From Verrucomicrobiota bacterium (GTDB taxonomy: Bacteria; Pseudomonadota; Gammaproteobacteria; Nevskiales; Nevskiaceae), in the NCBI GenBank assembly GCA_903970595.1, contig CAJCJI010000435.1, positions 1 to 47,151 on the forward strand: a stretch of DNA of 47,151 nucleotides, in the 5' to 3' direction. A program made the position numbers and the translations under genes. Shown here piece after piece: positions 16,517 through 25,577 of this stretch; position 1 is the stretch's first letter; every line of letters starts with the position of its first letter. Under the pieces are notes generated by a model that was not told the origin of the DNA, did not search any database, and saw only the letters and a program-made list of their open reading frames with translations.

Positions 16517-18019
16517 TCAGTCGCCGAGGGTCACCTGGAAGCTCATGACCTGATTGATCACGTCGTTGAGCGGGAAATTCGTTGAACTCGCGCCGCTGCT
16601 GCCGTTCTCGTATTGCTGCAACACCGGCACGATCACCGGCGTCGTCGAGGAAGTCCAGGCAACGGGCGTTTCGACGCGAGGATTATTGAAACCATCCGTG
16701 CCGTTGGAAGGATCGCCCAGGCTGGTGATGTTGTCGTGCGCCAGCAGATAGGCATAAGTGAAGGTACTGCCGTTGTTGGTGCTCTGGTAGCCGCGAACCA
16801 GTTCATCGTCGTTGACGAAGATTTCCAGCAAGCTGCCCAGGCTGCTCTGAACCAGCGAGATCTTGGGATAGGTCGCCGAAGTCGAACTGCCATCGGTGTT
16901 GGTCGCGGGCATGATGACGCGCGGCTGATTCCAGTACAGGTTGGCGGCGGCGAAGGTCATGTAGAGCAGGCGCTGATGATCGCAAAAAGCCAGGTGGATG
17001 TTGTTGCTCGAATCCTCGACCTCGCTGAAGTGGCTGGAGTACGGATTGCTGTCATAGGGCGGCGACTCGGTGAATATCGAGGCAGGCGCGCTCCATTGGC
17101 GGTTGACGGACCAGGTGTTCAGCCGCAAGGACCAGAAAAAGCTCTGGTGCACGGTGTAGATCATGCCGATGCCGTTTTGCATCAGCACCGGCCGCGCGCT
17201 GCGTTCGACATTTCCGGTGTTGCTGTCGGTGGTGCCGAAGGTCAAACCGGTGTCCTGCCAGGAAGGCTGGGATGGCGACGCCGGCGCGGCGGTCGTCCCC
17301 ACCGACATGCGGATATTGGATGTGGGGTAAGGCGGCGTGTTGGGGTTGTAGGCGACCAGTGTTTCTCGCACATAGGCGCACCAGATCCGGTTCTGGGCGT
17401 CGACCACGATCGCCGGATTCAAGGCGACGTACTGCGCCGAGTTCGAGCTGGCGGCATAGACCGAGGTGCTTGGGCCCGCCGACCAGGTGTGCAGCGTTGG
17501 ATTGTAGGTCAGCACGACATAAAAAATGGAACCGCCCTCGACTCCGCCGCCGACATCGTTGCCGGAGTAGGCCAGGTCGAGGGTGTTGCCCACCAGCAGG
17601 CCATCGGAAGTCGAGAAGGACCCGGAATTCGCCAGGGACAGATCGGCTGTCCAGGTCTGCCCGTTGTTCGCACTGGTGTACAGCGTCAGGCCGTTACCGC
17701 CGCCATCAAACGGCAGACCGGTGTTTACCATGAGGTGCAGATAGCCATCCGCTGTTTGCCAGGAATGCTGCTGGTGACGATACGAAATCATGCGGTCGAC
17801 ATTGCCCTGCAGGGGCACGGATGACCCGCCACTTTGGGGCACCGTCGCCTGGGTGGCTTCGAAACACGGGACGCTCGACGAGCTGCAGCTTGTGCTGGAG
17901 CCCAGGCAGGCCGGCGCGGCGAAGGCCGACAGCAGCGCCAGCGCCGCAGCCAGCCGCGCGGTGCGGGCCTGGTGCACGGGACGCGTGCGGAACACCGTGT
18001 TTCCACGAATTCCAGTCAT
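16517..18019 (-). CDS. Secreted BNR-repeat (sialidase-fold-like) beta-propeller protein
   Basis: About 500 residues from ATG 18019, which has GAGG 9 bases upstream; an in-frame ATG at 18046 is the alternative. The signal sequence hydrophobic core is LAAALALLSAFAAPA, cleaved before CLGSS. Asp-box (S-x-[DN]-x-G-x-T-[WF]) motifs are visible in YTSANNGQTWTADL and YQSTNNGSTFTYAYL, along with repeated WxxxDTGLTFG and HLAFCDHQRLLYM segments, which point to the BNR propeller superfamily (PF15892-like). I see no clear sialidase arginine triad, so enzymatic activity is not claimed. It follows the HlyD-fusion gene by 37 bases and precedes the hydrolase gene by 42, suggesting an extracellular partner of the exported product. 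Confidence 0.75.
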   Translation of the reverse strand: MTGIRGNTVFRTRPVHQARTARLAAALALLSAFAAPACLGSSTSCSSSSVPCFEATQATVPQSGGSSVPLQGNVDRMISYRHQQHSWQTADGYLHLMVNTGLPFDGGGNGLTLYTSANNGQTWTADLSLANSGSFSTSDGLLVGNTLDLAYSGNDVGGGVEGGSIFYVVLTYNPTLHTWSAGPSTSVYAASSNSAQYVALNPAIVVDAQNRIWCAYVRETLVAYNPNTPPYPTSNIRMSVGTTAAPASPSQPSWQDTGLTFGTTDSNTGNVERSARPVLMQNGIGMIYTVHQSFFWSLRLNTWSVNRQWSAPASIFTESPPYDSNPYSSHFSEVEDSSNNIHLAFCDHQRLLYMTFAAANLYWNQPRVIMPATNTDGSSTSATYPKISLVQSSLGSLLEIFVNDDELVRGYQSTNNGSTFTYAYLLAHDNITSLGDPSNGTDGFNNPRVETPVAWTSSTTPVIVPVLQQYENGSSGASSTNFPLNDVINQVMSFQVTLGD

Positions 18020-18056
18020 ATGACAGGCCCTCGAAAATTTGATCATCGCAGGTGCC

Positions 18057-20546
18057 TTACGGAATCCACGACCAGACATCGATGTTGAAGAAGGTCAGCA
18101 GTGCCAGGGTAAAAGCCTTCCATACCGGCATGGTACGGCCGCTGGTCTTGGCATAGCCGCTCATGCCGGCCTTGAGTTTGCCGTCCGGGTTGTTGATCAC
18201 GGCGATCACTTTGACGATGTTGCCGGCAACCTGGGTGGTGACGCTGGGATCGATCGTTGTGACCTCGCCGTCGAAAATCTCGGTGTTATAAGCCTGCTCC
18301 CGCGCGCGGACTTTCTGTCCCACGGCCACGTAGCCGATGTCCTGCTCGGGCACATCGATTTCCACCGTCATCTTGCTGGGGTCTTCCACCGCCGCGAAGA
18401 ATTTTCCGCGCTCAAGGTACAGGTTGGTCTTGTCCTTGAGGTGCATGGTCATGATCCGGCCGTCGAAAGGCATGTAAAGCACCGAGCGGTTGACCTTGTC
18501 CTGATAGTCGTCCCGCTCCGACTTGAAGGCGGTGAGCTTGGACTCCGCGGCGGCGATTTCGTCGGCCGTGGGTCCGACCTTCACCAGTTCCAGCTGCGCC
18601 TTTTTCTGCGCTACATTGTCGACGTCGACATCGTGCTGCTTCTTGATCGAATCGTATTCGTCGAAAGACACGGCGCCCTGCTTGTACAGCTTGAAGATGC
18701 GCGGCTCCTTTTCCTTGCTGAACTGTTCTTCGGTGATTGCAATCTGCAAGTCGGCTTCGGCCAGCTTGACCGCTTCCGGCTTGGGCAGGGTCTTGAGGTT
18801 GCGGACCACCGACTCCTGCTCCTCCACTTCTGCATTCAACTGCTGCAGCTTGGCGTAGTTGTCGTCGTCCTTGATGCGCGCAATGGGCGTGCCTTTCTTG
18901 ACGAACTCGCCGCCGTCGAAATAAACGTCCGAGACAATGCCCTCGACGTCGGGCGCAAGTTCGACCTTCAGCACGGGATAGAACGTCACGTTGCCGCCCG
19001 GCTCGTACGGGTACGGCAGCAGCAGAATGATCAGTATCATCAGCGGCACCGCGCGCATGGCAAAGGTGCCAAACCCGGTCGGAGGGGATCTGCCGGAGGC
19101 CGCGGCCGCCGCTTCCGACTCGATCGCGGGCGTCTGGTCCTTCCAGCGGGCGAATTGCAGCGAGCGCTCGTATGTTTCGTTGACCTTCTTGAGGCGCAAA
19201 TAGGCTGCGGTGAACAGATAAATCCCAAGCGCCCCGATGAAGATCACTTCGCTGCCGCTGACCTGCACGTTCGTCAGGCCGTTGCCCGCCACGATCAGGG
19301 CCAGGCAAATGACGACGTACAGGTACACGCCCACGGCCAGCGCATAGGCCTGGAGGATCTCACTGTCCGCTTTCTGGTAGCTCCTGCGCAGCAGCCCGTT
19401 AAACAGGGTGGAAGATGCCTTGGCGCGCAACTTCGGCTGGTCGAGGATGGCGGCAAGCAGGTGGTAGGCACTGCCTTTCACCAGGGGATTGCCCGCCGCG
19501 ATCACAATCTCGGCGGTGCACACGAGCAGCAGGGCCAGGCCGAAGCTGGACAGCCCCGCCTTGCTGCCCGCAAAGACGCACCAGACCAACACCCCGATTC
19601 CAAGCAGCGTGCACAGCGTGACCAGGGGAGCCGCATGCAGCCAGCAGCGCTCGCGGCGCGACATTTGCGCGGCATTGCCGATGTAGGGAACAAACCCCGG
19701 GATGAAGCCGAAAAACAGGGATATGCCAATCCCGCCGACGGTGCATCGGTACGCGTATGCAATACAGGCACAGATCAGGGTGACCAGCACATTGATCCCC
19801 AGAATGCTGATGAGCACGTCCACGATCAGCGCCGGCGTCTTGTAGAGCCGGGCGATTTCCTGCAGCAGCGGCTGCGCCTGATAGATCACGACCAGCAGCG
19901 CAACCAGCATCAGCAGCGGGAAAACGTAAACGGTGTACCTGAATGACGCCAGGACCGGAGCAATGCGCTTGAGCAGCGGGCGCGGATCGAACAAACGCCA
20001 GATCGGCCGGGTGGCATCCGGGTCCAGGCCGATCGCCTCCTTGACGCCCGCCGGCAGATCCTTCGCCTCTTCGAATTTTCCTCCGGACTCGGGGTCGAGG
20101 CTGGCTACCTGCGAACTCGAACTCTCCCAGGCGGCGACGCCCGCCGTAACCCTGCCGGACAGGGACCTGGCCTTGGCCATCCGGTCTTCCACGTCATAGG
20201 CAGGCAGACAAAACGGCGCCAGCAGGGGATGCTTGGCCGCATCGTCGTTGAACAACTTGGCGTCGGCCACCTGCGCGTAAAAATCCTCCAACTCCTGGCG
20301 CCCGATCGCGCGGCCGAAGCGGTCCTGGAAGGCTGCGGCGAGCCGGCCAAAAGTCTGGCACCCCGGCAGCACCTCGAGCACAAAAAACTGCCAGGCTTCG
20401 AGTTCAAAGTTCTTGCTGAGAACCTTGTCCTTGAGCAAATAGCTGACTCTGCCACCCTTGCCGATCTGGAACGTTTCCAGGCGCTGGTGCAGGTAGGCCG
20501 GCGCCGCTACGTTCTGAATGGTTTCAATCTGGACTGGTTCGCTCAT
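18057..20546 (-). CDS. PqqD-like / M50-like membrane / HlyD adaptor fusion protein (paralogue 1)
   Basis: An 829-residue protein. Residues 1-120 form a PqqD-like N-terminal domain (LKDKVLSKNFELEAWQFFVLE). About 150-480 is a multi-pass membrane domain with M50 layout (WRLFDPRPLL; FFGFIPGFVPYIG; MSRRERCWLHAAP) that has lost HExxH; the equivalent helix near residue 259 reads VTLICACIAYAY. After a membrane anchor near 500, an HlyD adaptor follows: GIVSDVYFDGGEFVKKGTPI, a coiled coil, and DDYQDKVNRSVLYMPFDGRI identical in long stretches to the paralogue at 8110-10605. It overlaps the outer-membrane-factor gene by ATGA (20543-20546), so the two are coupled and probably form a trans-envelope channel. 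No ABC, RND or MFS pump is near. M50-HlyD fusions are known, but this cargo is unknown. Confidence 0.85.
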   Translation of the reverse strand: MSEPVQIETIQNVAAPAYLHQRLETFQIGKGGRVSYLLKDKVLSKNFELEAWQFFVLEVLPGCQTFGRLAAAFQDRFGRAIGRQELEDFYAQVADAKLFNDDAAKHPLLAPFCLPAYDVEDRMAKARSLSGRVTAGVAAWESSSSQVASLDPESGGKFEEAKDLPAGVKEAIGLDPDATRPIWRLFDPRPLLKRIAPVLASFRYTVYVFPLLMLVALLVVIYQAQPLLQEIARLYKTPALIVDVLISILGINVLVTLICACIAYAYRCTVGGIGISLFFGFIPGFVPYIGNAAQMSRRERCWLHAAPLVTLCTLLGIGVLVWCVFAGSKAGLSSFGLALLLVCTAEIVIAAGNPLVKGSAYHLLAAILDQPKLRAKASSTLFNGLLRRSYQKADSEILQAYALAVGVYLYVVICLALIVAGNGLTNVQVSGSEVIFIGALGIYLFTAAYLRLKKVNETYERSLQFARWKDQTPAIESEAAAAASGRSPPTGFGTFAMRAVPLMILIILLLPYPYEPGGNVTFYPVLKVELAPDVEGIVSDVYFDGGEFVKKGTPIARIKDDDNYAKLQQLNAEVEEQESVVRNLKTLPKPEAVKLAEADLQIAITEEQFSKEKEPRIFKLYKQGAVSFDEYDSIKKQHDVDVDNVAQKKAQLELVKVGPTADEIAAAESKLTAFKSERDDYQDKVNRSVLYMPFDGRIMTMHLKDKTNLYLERGKFFAAVEDPSKMTVEIDVPEQDIGYVAVGQKVRAREQAYNTEIFDGEVTTIDPSVTTQVAGNIVKVIAVINNPDGKLKAGMSGYAKTSGRTMPVWKAFTLALLTFFNIDVWSWIP

Positions 20547-22177
20547 GGCTTCGCTTCGCTTTTGTCGTCGGCTGCTACCGGATGACCGTCAGCGTCGACA
20601 GGAGCCCCGGCTGACGGTGCAGTGTCTGAGGGAGATTTATCTGAGGACACCTGGACTGCCGGTGCTTGGTCTGCAGGCGTCCTGTCAGCGGGTGCTTTGT
20701 CCGCCCCCGTATTGACGGCAGAATCTTTTTTACCTTTTCCAGCATGAAACTTGTCGATGGGATCGGCGTCGATCGGCCAGCCGCCGCCCATGGCCTTGTA
20801 GATGCTGACCAGCGAAACGTAAATGTTGCGCTGGTTTTCAACCTCGTTCAGCTGCGCCGAGAACAGGCTGCGGTCCGCGTAAAGCACCTCGATGTAGCTG
20901 GAATAGCCCCCTTCATAGCGCTCTTCCGCAAGCCTGGCGTAATCCTGATAGGCATCGACTTCCTTGACGACGGCATCGAGGCGCTCGCTGTACAAGTGAT
21001 GCGCGGCCAAGGCGTTGTCGACGTCCTGAAATGCGGTTTGAATGGTCTTCAGGTAGCTGGCCGTGTAAGCCCTGGTGATGGCTTCGTTGCGCTTGATATC
21101 CGCGCTGATGCGGTTGCCGGTGAAAATCGGCCCGACCAGGCCAGCCCCGAAGAAAGTGCCGAATTCCGAACTGCCGTGCAGCCAGTTGATCAGCTCGCTG
21201 CTGGAGAAGCCAAAATCGCTGGTCAGCGACAAGGTGGGGAAATATTCGGTACGCGCGATGCCGATACGCGCATTGGCGGCGACAATCAATTGCTCCGCTG
21301 ACCGTACATCAGGGCGCCGCACCAGGATATCGGAAGGCACGCCGCCGGGGACTTGCGGCAGCGCCAGCGAGTCCAGCGTTCCCCCGCGGACGATGCTGCC
21401 CGGATTGCGCCCCATCAGGATCGAAAGTGCGTTTTCCTGTTCGGCGATGTGCAGCTGGAATTCCGGAATCGAAGCGGCGGTTTCCTCGTACAGCGCTTTC
21501 ACCTGGGCGAGTTCCAGCGCGGACGCGGCACCGCCGTCGTACTTATCCTGCGCCAATTCCAGGGCTTTGGCGCGGTCCCGCAGCGTGGCGTTGGCAATTT
21601 CCAGTTCCTTGTCCAGGCTCAGCAGCTGGATGTAGCCGCTGGCCACCTCGGACACCAGGGTGAGAATGACCGTGCGCTGGTTTTCCTCCTCCGAGAACAG
21701 ATCGGCCAGCGCCGCCTCGGTGGAGCGCTTCACCCGGCCCCACAGATCGACTTCATAACTGGCATCGGCCGCCACGATGTGCGAATAGTAAATCGGCGCA
21801 ATAGCGGCCGGCAGCGGCACTTCGTCGTTGTGGGTAAGCTGCTCGCGCCCGCCATGCGCCTGATAGCCAAGTTGCGGGTACTCCGCCGATTCGCGGATCT
21901 GCAACTCGGCCCTGAACTCCGCGATCCGGGCGGCAGCGATGACGATGTCCTTGTTGTTCTTCAGCGCCTCCTCGATCATTGCATCCAGTTGCTGATCGCC
22001 GAAGGCCTCCCACCAGGCCACGTTGGCGACATTTTCGGCGCCCTTTTCATCCACGCGCCAATCGCTGGGCATGTCCACGGCCGGCCGCTTGTAGTTCGGC
22101 CCCATCACGCAGGCGGCAAGCAGGAAAGCCGCGGCAGCCCCGGCTAAGCCATTGCAAAAGACTCTTCTGCTTGACAT
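20543..22177 (-). CDS. NodT-family outer-membrane efflux factor (TolC-like lipoprotein)
   Basis: A 544-residue outer-membrane channel protein. The lipoprotein signal ends in FLLAAC, with lipid-bearing Cys23, followed by the family signature VMGPNYKRPAVDMPSDWR. Two OEP repeats follow (PF02321), including AELQIRESAEYPQLGYQA and RPDVRSAEQLIVAANARIGIARTEYFP. After the second repeat there is an unusual hydrophilic tail of about 70 residues rich in Ala, Asp, Pro and Ser. ATG 22177 is chosen because it starts the signal peptide and lies 25 bases after the sulfotransferase stop; the frame is open upstream to 22234. The gene overlaps the HlyD-fusion gene by 4 bases. Together they make the outer two parts of a tripartite-type exporter. 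Confidence 0.93.
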   Translation of the reverse strand: MSSRRVFCNGLAGAAAAFLLAACVMGPNYKRPAVDMPSDWRVDEKGAENVANVAWWEAFGDQQLDAMIEEALKNNKDIVIAAARIAEFRAELQIRESAEYPQLGYQAHGGREQLTHNDEVPLPAAIAPIYYSHIVAADASYEVDLWGRVKRSTEAALADLFSEEENQRTVILTLVSEVASGYIQLLSLDKELEIANATLRDRAKALELAQDKYDGGAASALELAQVKALYEETAASIPEFQLHIAEQENALSILMGRNPGSIVRGGTLDSLALPQVPGGVPSDILVRRPDVRSAEQLIVAANARIGIARTEYFPTLSLTSDFGFSSSELINWLHGSSEFGTFFGAGLVGPIFTGNRISADIKRNEAITRAYTASYLKTIQTAFQDVDNALAAHHLYSERLDAVVKEVDAYQDYARLAEERYEGGYSSYIEVLYADRSLFSAQLNEVENQRNIYVSLVSIYKAMGGGWPIDADPIDKFHAGKGKKDSAVNTGADKAPADRTPADQAPAVQVSSDKSPSDTAPSAGAPVDADGHPVAADDKSEAKP

Positions 22178-22202
22178 GTCGTCGATCCGCCCTCGCACCC
22201 TA

Positions 22203-23948
22203 TTATTTGCTCTTGCTCTTCTTTTCAGCCGCATGCAGATAACCCTGCCTTACGTAATCAAGCGCCTGACTTTCGATTTCCCGAAGTTCGATGAGTCCTG
22301 CCCGAATCTGCGCCTGCGCCCCCTCAAACCACTCGACAATATGCGTCATGCGCCGGCGCTCCCCAATGACCGTCGCCAGGTCCGCGTCAGGCGGCGGAAT
22401 GGTGGACTCGTCGAATACCGCTTTAGCTCCCTGCGCGATCATGACATTCATATGAATATTCGTCACATGCTTTTCGACGAATTTCCGCAGCTTCTTGGAA
22501 CTGAACTGGAACACCACCACATTTTCGAGCGTCTCACGGTACTCCTGCTTCGCCGCATTGGCCAAGGCGCCCTGGCTGGCGCCGGTGAGCGCCTGCCTTG
22601 CGGGGATCGCCAGGTCCTTCGCCGGAGCGCTGATCAGGCGTTCCAGGGCCTGCCCCTCCCTATCCGTCAGCAGATCGCGCCGCTTGCGCAACTGGACCAG
22701 AAGCGCCTCCAGCCAGCGATCGGCATATTCGCATTTTCTGGCTTCCTCGATGATATCCTCGATCGGCGCATTGGCGGGCGGGCGGCCATGCTCGTCGAAC
22801 AGGAAATCGATTGCATTTTCGGCCAGTTCCTCAAAGTCGTCCGGCGCGATGTAGTCTACCTGCTCATTGACGAACAGCTTGACCTTTTTCGCCTTGAACT
22901 CATAGAGCAGCGCATCGCGGAAGGCGATCTGTTCAGGCGTCAGGGCGTCCAGATCCGGATGCGTGGTCACCGGATCGCCGTCAATCGGGCCGATGCGGCC
23001 GCGGCTGGAAGGCATGCTGGAACCGGCGCGCTCCGCGTCTGACCCATAGCCCAGTTCTCTTGCCAGGCTGATGACCTCCGGGCGCAGCCCCTTGCCGTCG
23101 GTGCGCCAGGGTACCGGCTTGTCCATCGGTGCAAACTCGACCTTGTGCGGGCGAAAAGTCGGCCCGCTGAGGAAGTTTGGATCATTGCCGAACAGTGCAT
23201 TTACCGGCCCGAAACAGGCAAATGGCGACCGTTCGGGATGCATCATCTGCTCGATCGCCTCTTCGTCGTCGCGAATGCCGAGCCAGCGGCAAACGGCGGC
23301 AAGCCCCGTCTTCGGCTCGTTCATGATGTCTTCGCCGCGCACGCGCATCTGTTGCTCCTGCGGCACCGTTTTCAGGAACTCCATGATGTTCAGGTTCAGA
23401 TCGTGCCAGCACAGTTGCGGCTCGATGATGGCGCGGTCCGGCAGGAAATCGATGGAATTGACGTAAAGAGCGAAGGCGCCTTCGTTCATGTTCATCACAG
23501 ACTTGCATTGCCCGATCGGATCGCGCGTCAGATGGATGAAACGCGCATCCGGAAATGCTTCGAGCATCGCCTGCATGCGCTTGACCGAAATCGTATAGGC
23601 GGGACTCTTTTCCACCGGAATCAGGGGATGGATCTGCGCCGCGAGTTCGCGGTAGATGTCCGCGGTGCTCCAGTTCTGCCGCATCGCGCACCAGTGCGCG
23701 GCCATGGTTACCGTGGAACTGGTCTGTTCGCCGGTGTAGATTTCAGCCACTGCCCGGTACAGACCATGCCGGGTCTTGCTGAAGTTCTCCATCTCATCGG
23801 TTTCCCTGACCCACAGATCCTTCAGTACCTTGACGTTGAAAAGGCACAATTCCGGCAGTCCGAACGCCTGCGGATGCTGACCCAGCATGGCGTTCATCAG
23901 GGAGGTATAGGACCTGGGCGGGGCCAGAAGGAACAAGGGCGCGGCCAT
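22203..23948 (-). CDS. Sulfotransferase with long C-terminal helical extension
   Basis: A 581-residue protein whose first 330 residues are a PAPS-dependent sulfotransferase. The 5'-phosphosulfate loop is FLLAPPRSYTSLMNAMLG at residues 6-23, and the 3'-phosphate site is RFIHLTRDPIGQCKSVM near residues 135-151. VEKSPAYTISVKRMQAMLE lies in between. About 250 further residues, rich in charged helices (for example FVNEQVDYIAPDDFEELAE), have no equivalent in the usual 280-330-residue enzymes and are unassigned. There is no signal peptide, so it acts in the cytoplasm before export. It starts 7 bases after the propeller gene. By context it probably sulfates the product of the synthases, which is an inference. 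Confidence 0.85.
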   Translation of the reverse strand: MAAPLFLLAPPRSYTSLMNAMLGQHPQAFGLPELCLFNVKVLKDLWVRETDEMENFSKTRHGLYRAVAEIYTGEQTSSTVTMAAHWCAMRQNWSTADIYRELAAQIHPLIPVEKSPAYTISVKRMQAMLEAFPDARFIHLTRDPIGQCKSVMNMNEGAFALYVNSIDFLPDRAIIEPQLCWHDLNLNIMEFLKTVPQEQQMRVRGEDIMNEPKTGLAAVCRWLGIRDDEEAIEQMMHPERSPFACFGPVNALFGNDPNFLSGPTFRPHKVEFAPMDKPVPWRTDGKGLRPEVISLARELGYGSDAERAGSSMPSSRGRIGPIDGDPVTTHPDLDALTPEQIAFRDALLYEFKAKKVKLFVNEQVDYIAPDDFEELAENAIDFLFDEHGRPPANAPIEDIIEEARKCEYADRWLEALLVQLRKRRDLLTDREGQALERLISAPAKDLAIPARQALTGASQGALANAAKQEYRETLENVVVFQFSSKKLRKFVEKHVTNIHMNVMIAQGAKAVFDESTIPPPDADLATVIGERRRMTHIVEWFEGAQAQIRAGLIELREIESQALDYVRQGYLHAAEKKSKSK

Positions 23949-23955
23949 CGGCGGA

Positions 23956-25422
23956 TTACTTGTTACCCTTCAGACCGCTGGCAAGGAACACTTCGCAGCC
24001 GCCGCGCGGATTGTGGCGGTAACGGGATCCCTTGAGGGGAATGATCTTGGGTCCAAACGGATTGGCCGTGCCAATGAACAAGCCGTGCGGCGTCGAAACC
24101 AGGGTGCGCAGCCCGATATTGTACGGATTGCTCATGCCGTTGGTGGTCACCGGCACCCAGTTCGCCCCATCGTGACTGCGATATAGGGAAAACCCGGACT
24201 GGTTGTCGAGAATCTGCTGCGCATCGACTTGGTTGACCACCTCGGTAAACGGGCGCGGCCATTTCGACCGATTGGCATAGCCCAGCAAAGCACTCCATTC
24301 GAACGTGCCCATGTAGAGCCAGCCATCGTGTTCGCACATGCGCCAGAAGTAACCGCAGAAATAATTGTCGAAGCCCGGCAGGTAACCCGACAGGGGCTCC
24401 TTGCGGCCATCCGGCGTATCACGCGCTTCGCCCACCAGCAGGTCCCAACTGCCGTCCGGGAATATCCGGATCAGTTCCGGCGGCGCCGGTCCGATCTTGT
24501 TCTGCGTATCGACTCCGCCGCCCTGGATACCGCTGCCGACATACAAGGCGCCCTTGAAGGGCTGCATGCTGATCGCAATCTGGTTCAAAGGCCCGCGGTA
24601 GGCGCCGCGATCGATGACCTTTTCCCACTGGTAAGGCGGCGTGCCTTCGACGGTGCTGCGCCAGATCTGGAACCCTTCGAGATTGAAGGTGCCGACGTAG
24701 AGGTAGTCGCCGAAGCCGACCATCTCGAAAACCGACAGGTTGCCGGCGGCGCCGAACCCGAAATCGCTTACCGGCTCCCACTTCCCTTGCGCCGGGTTGC
24801 GGCTCTCGTAGACGATCGAATGCGCCGACACGTTCGGGTTGCCGCCGCGCGAACCGGCCGGCGTCGTGAACAGGCGCCCCTTGAATTGCACCAGGGTGCG
24901 GATCGCCGTAACCGGCAGACCAATCAATCCCGGCTCGCAGGAAGGTTCGAAGTTCCGACCGTCGACGGATCGCAGCAGCACCGGTCCGGGCCCCTTGGCC
25001 GGCGACCAGGTGGCGACATAAAGCTCCGGCACCGCATCCGCCGTCGGCTGGTAAACCAGCATGCCGCGCAAACCCAGCTCTCGCGTGATCAGTTTGCCGT
25101 CGCTGCCGACGATCATCGGTGCCTTGAAGACCCGCTCCCATCCCTCCTTGCCCGGGCGGTAGCGCCATATTTCGGCCTGCAGATCGAGCGCGAACGGATC
25201 CTCGGGACACTCGACCGGCCAGACGTCCATGCTGATCGGCAGGCGTTTGCGCGCCAGCGGAAAATTGCCACGCGTAGTCGCCACATACAGATGGCCATTG
25301 AACCAGGCCATCGAATGCGCGTAAGCGTTCAGGCCGTCGCCAAACCCGCCTTGAGCGATGAGATCGAAATCACCACTGGCCAATCCGGGCTTTATTCCGA
25401 GTCTGTTGATCGCGCGCCGCAT
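23956..25422 (-). CDS. Beta-propeller-like protein of unknown function
   Basis: A 488-residue protein without a clear signal peptide. It is built from repeated units in which a hydrophobic strand with LYVA/LYVG (HLYVATTRGNFP, ELYVATWSPA, YLYVGTFNLEG, ALYVGSGIQGG, WLYMGTFEWSA, GLFIGTANPFG) is followed by a segment such as IWRSTVEG or LYRSHDGANW. Six such strands suggest a six- or seven-bladed propeller related to Kelch or BNR folds. No catalytic motif is recognisable. It is transcribed with the sulfotransferase (7-base gap) and starts 155 bases after the phosphodiesterase gene. It may bind or hold the product or a partner enzyme. I do not know the family by name. Confidence 0.7.
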   Translation of the reverse strand: MRRAINRLGIKPGLASGDFDLIAQGGFGDGLNAYAHSMAWFNGHLYVATTRGNFPLARKRLPISMDVWPVECPEDPFALDLQAEIWRYRPGKEGWERVFKAPMIVGSDGKLITRELGLRGMLVYQPTADAVPELYVATWSPAKGPGPVLLRSVDGRNFEPSCEPGLIGLPVTAIRTLVQFKGRLFTTPAGSRGGNPNVSAHSIVYESRNPAQGKWEPVSDFGFGAAGNLSVFEMVGFGDYLYVGTFNLEGFQIWRSTVEGTPPYQWEKVIDRGAYRGPLNQIAISMQPFKGALYVGSGIQGGGVDTQNKIGPAPPELIRIFPDGSWDLLVGEARDTPDGRKEPLSGYLPGFDNYFCGYFWRMCEHDGWLYMGTFEWSALLGYANRSKWPRPFTEVVNQVDAQQILDNQSGFSLYRSHDGANWVPVTTNGMSNPYNIGLRTLVSTPHGLFIGTANPFGPKIIPLKGSRYRHNPRGGCEVFLASGLKGNK

Positions 25423-25491
25423 TCAGGGTCAACTCGCATGATGATGTGAACATCTCATTCGTGGCTCCTCCGTCCGTAGATATCCGCTTAC

Positions 25492-25517
25492 GCGGGCCCG
25501 CAATCCTGCGAGCCCGC
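25492..25517 (-). terminator. Stem-loop between the phosphodiesterase and propeller genes
   Basis: GCGGGC-C-CGC, loop AATCCT, GCG-A-GCCCGC: 6 plus 3 bp around one mismatch. No T-run. It may partly end or stabilise the transcript in the 155-base gap, so the downstream export genes could have their own promoter. Confidence 0.35.
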
Positions 25518-25577
25518 TCAAATACGGCAACCGCAGCCGACGATGTCGACCCCAACCCCTCCCACTCCCGCCCGCGT

